From NCBI GenBank assembly GCA_913057825.1, contig CAJXOW010000011.1, forward strand, positions 1 through 64,000: DNA of 64,000 nucleotides, written 5' to 3'. Numbering within the stretch: position 1 is the first letter of the stretch; the number at the start of each line of letters is the position of its first letter. The notes below the pieces were generated by a model. That model saw only the letters and a list, made by a program, of their open reading frames with translations, had not been told where the DNA came from and ran no database searches. Positions 34,761 to 44,562 of this stretch are shown here, piece after piece. The DNA comes from an uncultured Balneolaceae bacterium. Its GTDB lineage: Bacteria; Bacteroidota; Rhodothermia; Balneolales; Balneolaceae. Made by a program: the position numbers and the translations under genes.

Positions 34761-37700
34761 TTATTCATCATCAAGCTGTTTCATCAAACGCTCTACCGCT
34801 GACTTGAGCTGAGCATCGCCCCCCTCACCACGGTAATCAGGTCTATTGTTGACCTCTACATCCGGTATGGCAGGACCGTTTTCCATATTCTGATTTGTTT
34901 TCTTAACGTACCAGCCTCTAAAAGGTAAACGCACATATGAACCATCGATAAGTCGTTTTCCACCCGTGGAAATTACCGCTCCAAAAGTTGGTTCGCCTAC
35001 CAGGGTTCCCAGATCAAGGTTCTTATAAGCATGAGAGAAAATTTCGGCATTTGAATAACTGTTTTGATTGCACAATGCAATGGAGGGACGTGTCCAGCTG
35101 GAAAATGGTAGTCTTTCGCCATAGGGATAGTGATTTCGGAAATTGTATTTATTTTCACTTAAATCATCTGTAGCACCTCGAGGAATGGTGTAGGCATGCT
35201 GCCGTACCCCTAAAACGGTAAGCAGATAGTCGGTTGTCCATCCTCCACCGTTGTACCTTACATCAATAACGATGCCTTTTTTACCTTCACCGCTGGCAAT
35301 CAACTCCCGTTCAAACCGTTCGAAACTTCTCCAGTTCATACCCTGAATATGGATGTAACCGAGTTGACCATCTGAGTACTTATGGGTCAGTCGCTTGCGT
35401 TTATCAACCCATTCCCGGTAAAGTTCCCGATTCAAGCTTCCGGTTGGCTCAATCTGTACCTCCCGGGTTTCTCCTTTGGCATTCTCAACGGTCAGCAAAA
35501 TCGGTTCCTCTACCCTATCACTTAACAATTGATAAAAGTTATCAACTTCTTCAACCAAAGTACCGTTGACCGCGCGAATAACATCTCCCTCGTAAAGCTT
35601 ACTTATTTCACGGTCAGCCGGTGAACGTGGAATGACGCGCCGGACCTCTACTCCGTTTTCAACCGGATCCAGCTCGACGCCCAGCTTGCCGGTTCGCGCA
35701 TGCTGCGTTTCAGCTCGATCTCCGCTGTAAAAGCCCATATGACTGGCATTTAGCTCGCCCAGCATCATGTTTACAACATCCTGAAAATCCTGTTTGGTGG
35801 ATGCTTTCAAGGCCCACGGTTTATATTTGTCATGCAAGCTATTCCAACTGTGTCCGTGAAAGTCGGGATCATAAAAACCGTTGTTAAGTACTCTCCAGGC
35901 CTCCTCAAACATCTGTTTACGCTCTTTCGGATGATCGATCTCCATCGTAGCTCTGAAAGGAAGCAACGACAGCTTTTCTTTTGATGCTTCCATCCTTGCA
36001 ATTTGTCCCCCGTTTTTCTTCATGTACAAATATTTGTAGCCTGGACCAAAATGGACATTTCGCGGTGACTCTCCGCCTTCCGTTAATCTCCGCAGCTTAC
36101 TGCCATCCCATTGGATTTTATGGAGATCCATTTCTGCATTATAATTTCTCCAACCATCACGATTAGTAACAAAATAGAAAGTTTCTCCATCCTCTGAAAT
36201 GGCAATGTCCGACTCATTTCCGGGTAGTGACGTCACCTGCTGCATTCGTTCATAGAGATTTTCAAAATCGATCTCAATCGGTTTCTCAACTGCGGTATCA
36301 GCTTTCGTACCCACCGAGTCGCGCTCCTCCCACTCCAGCTGGGTCCGCTGCCAATCCTCCTCACGCAGCCAAACGAACCAAACATCTTCATCCCGGTTGT
36401 TTCGGGAAGAGAGAAAGGCCAACTTTGTTCCGTCGGGACTCCAGACCGGTTCCGTATCGGGGCGCGGATGTTTACTGACATTTACCGGATCCATACTGCC
36501 ATCCCACTTTTGAATATAAACCTCCACATTGAAATCCAGGTCGGCTTTGGCATAAGCCACCCATTGACCACCGGGACTCCAGCTAATATCTTCTGGTTCC
36601 GCCCATCCATCCAACAGGATTGTTTCCGACCCCAGATTTTGATTTTCAGTTATAGAACGGACAACCAGCTCTCCCCTGCCTCTTTGATAGGCTATTTTTT
36701 CTCTATCGGGAGAAAGGTGCAGGTTTTCCTCACTTTCGGGCGTATTCGTCAGTCGCGTAATTTGATGTTTAAGGCTTTTATAAATATTGGAACGCGATTC
36801 GTCAGAAGAGGTAAGTTTAAATATATCATATTGTCCATGTCGATCGGAAGTAAATATCAGCGTCGTATCATTTAAAAACGCCACTTGCCGATCGCGGTAC
36901 GGATGATCGGTCAATTGGACCGAACGGCGGTGGTCTTTATCGTTCTTTTTAACAAACAATTCCCCCCGAATGGTAAACGCCATAAGTTTTTTGTTCGGGG
37001 AAATCGCAAACGAGCTGACATTATCCGTAAAACGTTTTCGTTCCACATCGTAAAAGTGATAGTCTTCTGATACCTTAATATCAAGCTTTTGCGGTGATCC
37101 GTCAGACAATTTCAGGGAATACAGCCCTGTTTCACTTTCAAAAGCAATACGTGTACCATTTTCGTCCACACCGAAATGTCTCACCCCGTTATCTTGCAGA
37201 TGGGTGACCTGGTGGGGCTCCTCCTTAAAAACTCCCTCGCTTGACAAGTTCGCTTGGTAAATGTTGTACGTACTATCGCGCTCGCTAATAAAAAACAAGG
37301 TCCGATTGCCGGCGAATGCGGGATACATGTCATTGCCCTCAAAATCCGTTAGTTCCCGGTAAGAATCATTATGAGTATCATATATCCATAGATCTTTATC
37401 GGCCGGACCACGGTAATGTTTGCGATATTTGCGGTTATAGCCACGTACAAAAACGATAAACCTACCATCGGGCGACATCACCGGCATGAACCCGAAGGCA
37501 TCCAGCAAACAATCAGGAGTATTACCCTCCACCGCAACCGAATAAATTTCAGGCTCCCATTCCACCTGGTTAAAAGTACGTTCCGTGGTAAAAAGAAGCT
37601 TGTCGTTCGAAGTCCAGCCGGTAAGCATATCATTGGTGGAATGGTAGGTCAACCGTTTTGGCCGACTTCCTTCCACGCTCACCGTAAAAAGGTCTCGGTT

Positions 37701-37976
37701 GCCGTATCGTTCGCTCGTAAAACCGATCGTTTCGCCGTCTGGACTCCAAAGGGGGTGAGCATCATAAGCCTCGTGTGAGGTGAGTCGAATTGAACGCCCC
37801 CCGTTAAAGGGAACACGCCAAATATCTCCCTGATACGAAAATGCGATGGTTTGTCCGTCGGGACTGATAGCGGGAAATCGAGCGAAGGGGTCATCTTGTG
37901 CTTGGACGGGAGCTATCGAAAATACCAATAATAACAAGGTTGCTACGAGCGCGTGTATCGTTTTCGATGACGGCAT
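34761..37976 (-). CDS. Tricorn-like S41 protease with beta-propeller and PDZ domains
   Basis: The 1071-residue product has a Sec signal (ALVATLLLLVFSIAPVQAQ), so unlike archaeal Tricorn it is exported. The N-terminal 680 residues contain TolB/PD40-type propeller repeats (FPAISPDGQTIAFSYQGDIW, PLWSPDGETIGFTSERYGNR, PVWSPDGTKLAFLSSRNNRD). A Tricorn C1-like helical domain follows (RKQMFEEAWRVLNNGFYDPD), then a PDZ domain (LGVELDPVENGVEVRRV) and the S41 core with VIDVRYNGGGWTTD and NSYSNAEIFSHAYKN, whose Ser after SY is the likely nucleophile. It probably trims oligopeptides in the periplasm. It is monocistronic. Confidence 0.93.
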   Translation of the reverse strand: MPSSKTIHALVATLLLLVFSIAPVQAQDDPFARFPAISPDGQTIAFSYQGDIWRVPFNGGRSIRLTSHEAYDAHPLWSPDGETIGFTSERYGNRDLFTVSVEGSRPKRLTYHSTNDMLTGWTSNDKLLFTTERTFNQVEWEPEIYSVAVEGNTPDCLLDAFGFMPVMSPDGRFIVFVRGYNRKYRKHYRGPADKDLWIYDTHNDSYRELTDFEGNDMYPAFAGNRTLFFISERDSTYNIYQANLSSEGVFKEEPHQVTHLQDNGVRHFGVDENGTRIAFESETGLYSLKLSDGSPQKLDIKVSEDYHFYDVERKRFTDNVSSFAISPNKKLMAFTIRGELFVKKNDKDHRRSVQLTDHPYRDRQVAFLNDTTLIFTSDRHGQYDIFKLTSSDESRSNIYKSLKHQITRLTNTPESEENLHLSPDREKIAYQRGRGELVVRSITENQNLGSETILLDGWAEPEDISWSPGGQWVAYAKADLDFNVEVYIQKWDGSMDPVNVSKHPRPDTEPVWSPDGTKLAFLSSRNNRDEDVWFVWLREEDWQRTQLEWEERDSVGTKADTAVEKPIEIDFENLYERMQQVTSLPGNESDIAISEDGETFYFVTNRDGWRNYNAEMDLHKIQWDGSKLRRLTEGGESPRNVHFGPGYKYLYMKKNGGQIARMEASKEKLSLLPFRATMEIDHPKERKQMFEEAWRVLNNGFYDPDFHGHSWNSLHDKYKPWALKASTKQDFQDVVNMMLGELNASHMGFYSGDRAETQHARTGKLGVELDPVENGVEVRRVIPRSPADREISKLYEGDVIRAVNGTLVEEVDNFYQLLSDRVEEPILLTVENAKGETREVQIEPTGSLNRELYREWVDKRKRLTHKYSDGQLGYIHIQGMNWRSFERFERELIASGEGKKGIVIDVRYNGGGWTTDYLLTVLGVRQHAYTIPRGATDDLSENKYNFRNHYPYGERLPFSSWTRPSIALCNQNSYSNAEIFSHAYKNLDLGTLVGEPTFGAVISTGGKRLIDGSYVRLPFRGWYVKKTNQNMENGPAIPDVEVNNRPDYRGEGGDAQLKSAVERLMKQLDDE

Positions 37977-38084
37977 ATTTAATAAAAATATATATTAATA
38001 AATAAGTAAATGGGAATGGATCGACATTTAAGTGGCAGCGTATTAATGAAAGGCCAAAATATCTGATGCAATCTATAGAAACAA

Positions 38085-38118
38085 ATTAAATAGCCGGGCC
38101 CTTATCTACGGACCCGGC
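38085..38118 (-). terminator. Terminator hairpin after the TonB gene
   Basis: Read on the minus strand, GCCGGGTCC pairs with GGGCCCGGC (one mismatch) around a GTAGATAA loop and is followed by the T-rich TATTTAATTTGTTT. It lies 35 bp past the stop at 38153. Confidence 0.6.
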
Positions 38119-38152
38119 CAGTACAGAAGGAAGGAGACCAGCAAAGATCACA

Positions 38153-38833
38153 TTAATTGATGTTTTTAAGCGTAAAGCGTATGGGGAGTGTGTAATGTAC
38201 CTTTACGGGCCTTCCTTGCTGCAGCCCCGGCGTAAATTTAGCCTTCTTAACAATACGCAGGGCCTCTTCATCGCATCCTCCGCCTATACCCCTTACGATC
38301 GTGGGCTTCGCTACACTGCCTTTCTCATCTATGATGAATTGGACAACAACCAAACCTTCGATACCGGCCATCCGTGCCATTTCCGGATATCTGATCTGTG
38401 ACTGCAATTGACCATACCCGCCTATCAGTTCGGGCATTCGTTCCACAATAACGAATATTTTTTCCTCCTCCATTCCGTTCTTACTATTCCCTTGATCTTC
38501 CATCGGCGGGACGGGAATTTCGAGTTCTTGACCGAGATCGATTTCAGTACTGAAATCAAGCACTTCCTCAGCAACTACCTCATCGTTGGGAACTTCCACC
38601 GGTACTACAGGTTTGGGCAGTGAGGGTGGGGCTACATCGTGCTTGGTTTGTACTATTTCCTCGATTTGTACGGTTTCTTGCGATTGATCCGTAAATTCAA
38701 CGTTCCGTTCCGGATTGAAATGAACCTTGAATGCAAAAATGAAAAGGATGAGAGAGATTAATAAACCGTATTCAAGGTGAAGCAAATAGGTGCTTCGGTA
38801 ATCTTTGACTCTTTTCTTTTTGGGAGCTTTCAT
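38153..38833 (-). CDS. TonB family energy-transducing protein
   Basis: The 226-residue protein has a cytoplasmic basic N-terminus (KAPKKKRVKDYRS) and one transmembrane helix (YGLLISLILFIFAFKVHF). A Pro/Glu/Val-rich periplasmic spacer follows (PPSLPKPVVPVEVP). The C-terminal TonB domain is typical (YPEMARMAGIEGLVVVQFII, KPTIVRGIGGGCDEEALR, HYTLPIRFTLK). It couples the proton-motive force to outer-membrane receptors; no ExbB/ExbD or receptor is nearby. A strong ribosome-binding site GGAAGGAGG precedes the ATG. Confidence 0.92.
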   Translation of the reverse strand: MKAPKKKRVKDYRSTYLLHLEYGLLISLILFIFAFKVHFNPERNVEFTDQSQETVQIEEIVQTKHDVAPPSLPKPVVPVEVPNDEVVAEEVLDFSTEIDLGQELEIPVPPMEDQGNSKNGMEEEKIFVIVERMPELIGGYGQLQSQIRYPEMARMAGIEGLVVVQFIIDEKGSVAKPTIVRGIGGGCDEEALRIVKKAKFTPGLQQGRPVKVHYTLPIRFTLKNIN

Positions 38834-39066
38834 GTGGCCTCCTTCCGACCGAAAAAGCCGATTAATATCAAATGCTATTGATATTTAACCACATCACTGT
38901 GTTTACTTCATCCCAACAGCATAATGCAAATAAATAACGCTGTTATACACAGGTTCTACCTAAAATATACTCAAATTTCTACTCCCAAAATAGACAAATC
39001 TGCATTATTTCATGCATTTGTCCGCAAATAAGTAAAACTTTGAAACCCGTCGACCAGCTAGCGGTA

Positions 39067-39417
39067 TCAACTGCTTTCCACCTGTATTTCAAATTCTCCT
39101 TCATCGTTTGGGGCCAACTCAATTTTATCGATGACTGCATCGGTGTTTATGGGTCCCTGGATGCGCGGCACCTCTACATCTTCTGATTCTTTACCTACAT
39201 AGGTAACATTGGCATTTACCCGAGTAGGATCTATCACGAGCATTAGAAGGTCTTCAATGTCCTTGAACTTTTGATTGGCAACGCTTTGGATCTGCGAACC
39301 ATCCGAACAGGAAATGTACTGCTTCTCTTCGAAATCTTCCGGTTGGTACATGCCTTCTTTCTGTCCTTCTTTCCACTTGTTGCGGGACACCAGGTGAAAA
39401 ATCAACTCTTCTTTCAT
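39067..39417 (-). CDS. DUF952 family protein
   Basis: The 116-residue protein matches the DUF952 pattern: LIFHLVSRNKWKEGQKEGMY near the start, the QYISCSDGSQIQSVANQKF segment, LLMLVIDPTRVNANVTY, and the ending VPRIQGPINTDAVIDKI. DUF952 proteins are small and related to ADP-ribosyl-transfer folds; no function is established for this one. It is the last gene of a minus-strand run with an M14 deacylase, RimK and a retropepsin-like protein, 26 bp downstream of the deacylase. Confidence 0.8.
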   Translation of the reverse strand: MKEELIFHLVSRNKWKEGQKEGMYQPEDFEEKQYISCSDGSQIQSVANQKFKDIEDLLMLVIDPTRVNANVTYVGKESEDVEVPRIQGPINTDAVIDKIELAPNDEGEFEIQVESS

Positions 39418-39443
39418 AAGATTTATAAATAATTATCCATTAA

Positions 39444-40394
39444 TTATGATTTGTTATAACCAATATGCATCAGAGCATCCCCTTTGTGGACCACGGGCGT
39501 ATAATTCAATCCAATGACATATCCCGCCCTGTTGGCTTTGACCTTAAACTGTTCATTACCGAACGGATCGGTGATATAGCCGAGCAACTGGTTTCTGCGA
39601 ACCGCTTGACCGAGTTTAATGCTTTGTTGAAATAAACCGGCATAGTGTGCCCTGATCCAGCTCGATTTTGTCAATGTTTCCGGCTCGTGAGGATCCGGGG
39701 CCTCGTCAACCATATCCAGATAATGCATCAATCGAAGCGTCCCCTGTATACCTTCGTTAATGCCTTCATCATCATATCGCATGGACTCGCCGGCCTCATA
39801 AACAAGAATATGCTTACCTTTTTTATGAGCTGCTTTGCGAAACGACTTATCCAGCAATTTGGATTGAACAATGAAAGGCGAGGCAAATGCTTCGGCCAAT
39901 TCTTTATTTTTATCAATACTGAGATCGCACCGTACCTGTGGATAGTTGGAGCGGTTTGAACCGCCCGTATGAAAATCAATTCCATAATCAATTAACGGAA
40001 CCACCTGGTTCATGAGCGTGTAAGCCAATATGCGAGCAAGAGATCCTGTTTTAACCCCCGGAAAACTGCGATTGATATCTTTCCCGTCCGGGACCCCGCG
40101 AACATTCTGAATAAATCCGTAAATATTAACCAATGGAATAGCAATAACTGTTCCACGCTTCGGGGTAATTTTGTTGTTCACAATCATCCGGCGAATGATT
40201 TCGATACCGTTAATTTCATCACCGTGCAACCCTCCTGTCAATAGCAGCACGGGCCCGTCCTTTTCCCCCCGATAAAAATGAACCGGAAGGTCGATACTGG
40301 TATAGGTGGGCAATCGTGCGATGTTGAGATATATCGCACGTTGCTCGCCCAGCCCGATTTTTTGGTTTTGGATCTTTATATGTTCAGGCATCAT
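39444..40394 (-). CDS. Succinylglutamate desuccinylase/aspartoacylase family deacylase (M14-like)
   Basis: The zinc carboxypeptidase-like fold is shown by [20 protein letters not shown] (His57 and Glu60 as zinc ligands), DINRSFPG and GIDFHTGG (His142, third ligand). The C-terminal 60 residues resemble the lipoyl-like barrel that follows this fold in AstE/AspA-like proteins ([20 protein letters not shown]). It should hydrolyse an N-acyl or amide bond on an amino-acid-like substrate. The gene overlaps the end of rimK by 8-11 bp (two Met codons in tandem), which implies a shared pathway with the ATP-grasp ligase. Confidence 0.88.
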   Translation of the reverse strand: MMPEHIKIQNQKIGLGEQRAIYLNIARLPTYTSIDLPVHFYRGEKDGPVLLLTGGLHGDEINGIEIIRRMIVNNKITPKRGTVIAIPLVNIYGFIQNVRGVPDGKDINRSFPGVKTGSLARILAYTLMNQVVPLIDYGIDFHTGGSNRSNYPQVRCDLSIDKNKELAEAFASPFIVQSKLLDKSFRKAAHKKGKHILVYEAGESMRYDDEGINEGIQGTLRLMHYLDMVDEAPDPHEPETLTKSSWIRAHYAGLFQQSIKLGQAVRRNQLLGYITDPFGNEQFKVKANRAGYVIGLNYTPVVHKGDALMHIGYNKS

Positions 40395-41307
40395 TCATCA
40401 AGCGTCGACGTTGTTTATTCTTCTTGCGGTGCTTTTCCACACTTCGCTCGATGTAGGATACGATTTTGCCGGCCAGGTCTTGTTGCGTGGCTCGCTCGAT
40501 ACCCTCCAGACCGGGCGAGGAATTGACTTCAAGAACCATGGCGCCTCGTTCCGACTGAAGCATATCAACCCCGGCAACTGCCAACCCCATAGCATTGGCA
40601 GCCGTCAATGCAGCTCTTCGTTCCTGTTTACTGAGCTTGATGAGTTCACTTGTACCACCGCGGTGCAAATTGGAACGAAATTCCCCCTCTTCGCTAATTC
40701 TTTTCATGGCTCCGACCACTTTTCCGTCAACTACAAAAGCCCGGATATCCGATCCTTTTGACTCTTCAATAAATTCTTGAACTATAATTCGAGCTCGCAA
40801 TCCATGGAATGCCTGTATAACGGATTCAGCCGCATTTCGCGTTGGTGCCAAAACTACGCCCACCCCCTGGGTTCCTTCCAGCAATTTGACAATCAAGGGG
40901 GGACCGCCAACACTGTCTATAATATCTTCGACTTCCTGGGAGAAGTTGGTAAATACGGTCTTCGGCATACCAAGACCAGCCCGCGAAAGAATTTGAAGAC
41001 TTCTCAACTTATCCCTCGAACGAACCAACGCTTGAGAACCCGTAACCGTAAACACTTTCATCATCTCAAATTGTCGGACTACCGCCGATCCGTAAAACGT
41101 AACCGAGGCGCCAATCCGTGGTATGATAGCATCCACATCGGTAATTTGCTCTCCTTTATAGTGAATGGAAGGGGCATCTTCTTCAATAACGATATCACAC
41201 TTGACATGATCCAGAATCACCGATTCATGACCGGCATCATCAACGGCCTCCCGGAGTCTTCTGGTGGAGTACAGTTTTTTATTCCTAGATAGAATCGCGA
41301 TTTTCAT
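40384..41307 (-). CDS. rimK: RimK family ATP-grasp amino acid ligase
   Basis: The 307-residue ATP-grasp enzyme belongs to the RimK/LysX group, which adds glutamate or another acidic residue to a protein or peptide carboxylate. Visible features are [15 protein letters not shown] at the start, [31 protein letters not shown] glycine loop ([15 protein letters not shown]), [20 protein letters not shown] and the magnesium-binding [14 protein letters not shown]. coli RimK glutamylates ribosomal protein S6. The gene lies 1 bp after the retropepsin-like gene and overlaps the deacylase gene, so the three form a tight unit. Confidence 0.93.
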   Translation of the reverse strand: MKIAILSRNKKLYSTRRLREAVDDAGHESVILDHVKCDIVIEEDAPSIHYKGEQITDVDAIIPRIGASVTFYGSAVVRQFEMMKVFTVTGSQALVRSRDKLRSLQILSRAGLGMPKTVFTNFSQEVEDIIDSVGGPPLIVKLLEGTQGVGVVLAPTRNAAESVIQAFHGLRARIIVQEFIEESKGSDIRAFVVDGKVVGAMKRISEEGEFRSNLHRGGTSELIKLSKQERRAALTAANAMGLAVAGVDMLQSERGAMVLEVNSSPGLEGIERATQQDLAGKIVSYIERSVEKHRKKNKQRRRLMNDA

Positions 41308-41308
41308 A

Positions 41309-41791
41309 TTATGGTCTATTTAATCCTCTTTTCTTTGACACGTTGACTTTTGAAACATCTACGACAAACTTCTTGCGTAGAAATCTCCGACCGAGCAAGA
41401 TAGGATATTTCATCTCCGATCGATCGGTCAGCGATAATTCAATTTCATAACTCTTCTCAAAAAGCACAATACTCGTCTTTACGATATGCCGGCTTTGCGT
41501 CTGAGCATTGGAACTTTTAACGTTACGAACATCAAAAATTGGTAAAGTAAACAGTTTTTCATTATAGGATTCGTGAGACGGATCCAATAAATTAAAACGA
41601 ATCTTCTTTTCATCCGCTCCCTCCATTTGAACTTCCTCTATATGATGGCAATGAAGGCTTGACGTGTATGCACCGGTATCAACCTTTGCATCGATGCCGA
41701 ATAGTGCCCATTCGGGTAAATCAACTTCTTCCCGTCGTCCAATTATTTGCTTTGCAGTCGATATCTTTTGTTTGGCTTTTTTACTTGCCAT
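41309..41791 (-). CDS. Retropepsin-like protease of the RimB / 'ATP-dependent zinc protease' family
   Basis: The 160-residue protein shows the aspartic-protease-like motif [12 protein letters not shown] (Asp38-Thr-Gly) preceded by [12 protein letters not shown], and a C-terminal [18 protein letters not shown]. This fold is known as the partner of RimK in several bacteria (called RimB in Pseudomonas). The domain name ATP-dependent zinc protease is historical. The basic N-terminus has no signal peptide, so it is cytoplasmic. It starts the retropepsin, RimK, deacylase, DUF952 operon. A palindromic element ends the region upstream, 49 bp before the start codon. Confidence 0.88.
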   Translation of the reverse strand: MASKKAKQKISTAKQIIGRREEVDLPEWALFGIDAKVDTGAYTSSLHCHHIEEVQMEGADEKKIRFNLLDPSHESYNEKLFTLPIFDVRNVKSSNAQTQSRHIVKTSIVLFEKSYEIELSLTDRSEMKYPILLGRRFLRKKFVVDVSKVNVSKKRGLNRP

Positions 41792-41839
41792 ATTATCCCA
41801 TTAGCAAATTTCAAAAATGGAATTGAAACGGATGTCTAT

Positions 41840-42002
41840 CAGAGATCTTTGAAACCCGGGCGGCGGTTCCTTGCTCGGAAACTTTTCTTCGTTTATTGGC
41901 AGCTAACACCTGATTGACCTACAAACTTCAACAGTTATTTCAGGCTTATGCCCAAAAAATTGTAATGCTTCGGAACCGCCGCCCGGGTTTCAAAGATCCC
42001 TG
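41840..42002 (-). repeat. Palindromic hairpin element, copy 4 (163 bp, inverted orientation)
   Basis: Arms CAGAGATCTTTGAAACCCGG then GCGGCGGTTCC and the complement ending in CAAAGATCCCTG, with a single A/C mismatch in the outer stem. The interior runs in the reverse orientation relative to copies 1-3: TTGCTCGGAAACTTTTCTTC comes first and TTGTAATGCTTCGG last. The base after GAAA has changed to C on the left and the matching base to G on the right, keeping the pair. It sits between the divergent retropepsin and copper-ATPase genes. The rest of the 41792-42245 gap holds a possible gene fragment (next entry) and no other feature. Confidence 0.9.
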
Positions 42003-42041
42003 TCAAATCATAACAACTTAACAGATAACGCATTATAGCTA

Positions 42042-42245
42042 TTAATTAACGAAGACCCAATCTGTTACAGAAATTTCATTGCCGTTTTCCATATGTAACT
42101 TGTAAGTTTCGATTTCCAGCAACGTATTGATCGTAATATTAAAAGGATTAATTAAAGCCCTGAAAATGGGATATTCGGGTAAGTCAGGTTTATAAGTTGC
42201 TTCTACTTGCCCTGACCTCCTGCTAAATAAGGAATAAACATTAAA
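42042..42245 (-). pseudogene. Possible C-terminal gene remnant
   Basis: On the minus strand the frame ending at 42042 reads protein-like sequence (EATYKPDLPEYPIFRALINP, NTLLEIETYKLHMENG, TDWVFVN then TAA). The same frame continues upstream only as the antisense shadow of the copper ATPase, with no good start codon in the gap. It may be the tail of a gene whose front was lost, or chance. No family is recognised. Confidence 0.25.
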
Positions 42246-44411
42246 ATGACGCAATCTGCTCAAAACCGGCAGGAAGACTTTTTTCACGTATCCGGCATGC
42301 ACTGCTCCAATTGCGAGCGCTTTTTGGAAAATGAGGCCGCTAAAATATCGGGTGTTCATTATGCCGAAGCCAGTTATGCGGCCGACATGGTTCGACTGAA
42401 ATACGATCCCGCTCAAGTAACAAAAGATCAAATCAACGAGGTATTTACGCGTACGGGGTACGAGCTGAAATCGGATGATTCAGACAACCGCCGGGAGGAA
42501 GACGATAAAAATACGGTGGCCAGGCTGATAATCGGCGGGTTATTTACCATGATGGCCATGACCTATTATATCCTGTTCCTCTACCCTACCTATTTCGGTA
42601 GTAGCGGTTTTATGGACCTTAACGCAAGTGAAGGGTATTTTGCATTGGCGAATATTTTTGTGATGGCTTCTTTTGTTTTGTTTTACACCGGATACCCTAT
42701 TCTTCGGGGCGGATATGTCAGCCTGAAAGTACGCACGCCCAATATGGACCTGCTGGTCGCCCTGGCTGCTGCGGGTGCGTATACCTATAGTATTGGGGCT
42801 TTACTTGCCGGTTTTACGGATGTGTATTTTGATGTCACCATGACGCTGGTTATGGTCGTATCGGTTGGTAACTGGTATGAAAACAAAATCAAGAAACGTG
42901 CTTCTTCCCAATTAAGGGAGCTTACCCGCGAACAAGTTGAAACCGCACGAAGAATTGATGATGACAAAGCACGTATGGTGCCTGTTGGAGAGCTTGACGC
43001 CGGTGACCGGCTCCTGGTTCGTCCCGGTGAGCGAATTCCTATCGATGGTACTATAGTTGACGGCAGGGCCTCCATTGACGAATCTCTGATTAGTGGAGAG
43101 TCACTGCCGGTTATAAAATCCCGGGGAGACCGGATAATCGGGGGCGCCCTGGTTACCGATCACGCACTTACTATTGAAGTCGGTCCGGAAGCGGAAAATA
43201 CCCTCGACCGGCTGGTTCATCTAATATGGGACATACAGACGTCACGTCCCGGTGCTCAAAAATTGGCTGACCGACTGGCTCGTTTTTTTGTTCCAGCCGT
43301 TTTAGTATTATCCGGCGGCACCTTTTTGATTGGCTTATTGGTCGGTTGGACCTTTACAAACGCTCTTTTAACCGCTTTAACCGTCCTTATTGTCTCCTGT
43401 CCCTGTGCACTGGGGCTGGCCACTCCCCTCGCACTTGCAGCCGGTATTCGGGAAGCCCTTAAAAATCAAATTGTGATTAAAAATGCATCCGTTTTTGAAG
43501 AGGCTCCGGAATTGGACTACATCGTTTTCGACAAGACCGGAACATTGACTACCGGTGAAATGCGGCTGATCAAAGCTGATGTAAATCAAGAAGTGCTTTA
43601 CCGTGCCCGTGCTGTTGAAGAATATGCCAGTCATCCAGTTGCAAGAGCTATTGCTGCGGGAGAACTTCCCTCAAACTATAAAGTCGACCAGGTCGAAAAT
43701 CATCTTCGCGGAATCCAGGCCCGGGTAAATAACGATTCAACCTTTGTCGGTGAGCCGGAATGGGTGGCGAATTTTGGATTCAATTATCCTGAACAATGGC
43801 GAAAAATGGCCACTGAGGCCTATCAAGAAGGACACATCCCGGTAGCAGTTGCATGGAGAAGTCAAATACGGGGCATATTGATCGTGGGTGATCGCCCCCG
43901 CCACGAACAAAAAGCATTGCTTGAGCAATTGAAAAATACCGGGAAGGAACTCGTTATGCTAACCGGCGATTCGGAACGAGCTACCCTTCCATTTAAAAGA
44001 GATGGGCTTCTGCAAAAAATATATAGTCGGGTAAAACCGGAGGAGAAGGAAGGTTATATTGCCGAGCTTAAAAAGAATGGTAAAGTTGCCATGATTGGAG
44101 ATGGTAGTAATGACGCTCCTGCCCTGGCTCGTGCCGACATCGGAATCGCATTCGGACCGACGGCCCTTGCAGCAGATTCAGCCGATCTTGTCATTCTGGA
44201 CAACGATCTGTCGCGTGTGCCAATGGCATTTCAAATTGCCCGTTTGACCAATCAGCGAATTAAACAAAATCTCGGGTGGGCCTTTCTTTATAATATTATT
44301 GCCATTCCCTTGGCTGCAGCAGGAATGATCAACCCCCTTTTTGCGGCCCTCGCTATGGCTTCCAGCAGCCTTCTGGTAGTAATAAACTCTTCGAGAAGTA
44401 TGAAATTTTAA
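42246..44411 (+). CDS. Copper-translocating P1B-type ATPase
   Basis: This is a heavy-metal P-type ATPase of 721 residues. An N-terminal HMA domain binds metal through GMHCSNC (Cys20, Cys23). The transmembrane metal site is SCPCALGLATPLALA (CPC at 385-387), the phosphorylated Asp is D429 in DKTGTLTTG, and the HP motif (EEYASHPVARAIAAG) and GDGSNDAPALARADIGIAFG hinge are intact. CPC plus one CxxC HMA domain fits Cu(I) transport. With the ba3 oxidase operon just downstream on the other strand, it may supply copper to the CuA and CuB sites (as FixI/CopA2-type pumps do) and not serve detoxification only; this is inference. AAGGAATA precedes the ATG. Confidence 0.92.
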   Translation: MTQSAQNRQEDFFHVSGMHCSNCERFLENEAAKISGVHYAEASYAADMVRLKYDPAQVTKDQINEVFTRTGYELKSDDSDNRREEDDKNTVARLIIGGLFTMMAMTYYILFLYPTYFGSSGFMDLNASEGYFALANIFVMASFVLFYTGYPILRGGYVSLKVRTPNMDLLVALAAAGAYTYSIGALLAGFTDVYFDVTMTLVMVVSVGNWYENKIKKRASSQLRELTREQVETARRIDDDKARMVPVGELDAGDRLLVRPGERIPIDGTIVDGRASIDESLISGESLPVIKSRGDRIIGGALVTDHALTIEVGPEAENTLDRLVHLIWDIQTSRPGAQKLADRLARFFVPAVLVLSGGTFLIGLLVGWTFTNALLTALTVLIVSCPCALGLATPLALAAGIREALKNQIVIKNASVFEEAPELDYIVFDKTGTLTTGEMRLIKADVNQEVLYRARAVEEYASHPVARAIAAGELPSNYKVDQVENHLRGIQARVNNDSTFVGEPEWVANFGFNYPEQWRKMATEAYQEGHIPVAVAWRSQIRGILIVGDRPRHEQKALLEQLKNTGKELVMLTGDSERATLPFKRDGLLQKIYSRVKPEEKEGYIAELKKNGKVAMIGDGSNDAPALARADIGIAFGPTALAADSADLVILDNDLSRVPMAFQIARLTNQRIKQNLGWAFLYNIIAIPLAAAGMINPLFAALAMASSSLLVVINSSRSMKF

Positions 44412-44562
44412 ATCGTGGTTGGAATACTACGCCGATATTCGCTCCAGCAGCCGGTTTCCTATTCTTGCTCTCTTTCTTCCGGCAACCTTCGAGGACTGGC
44501 CCCAAAGAGGATTTGTTTTACTGTTCTGTCTGGCAAAGAATGTCGGGACAGATTGCTGCAAA

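Noticed and set aside
42246..42431. N-terminal part of the minus-strand frame ending at 42042
   Set aside because: It is exactly antisense to the HMA domain of the copper ATPase, which is clearly the coding strand.
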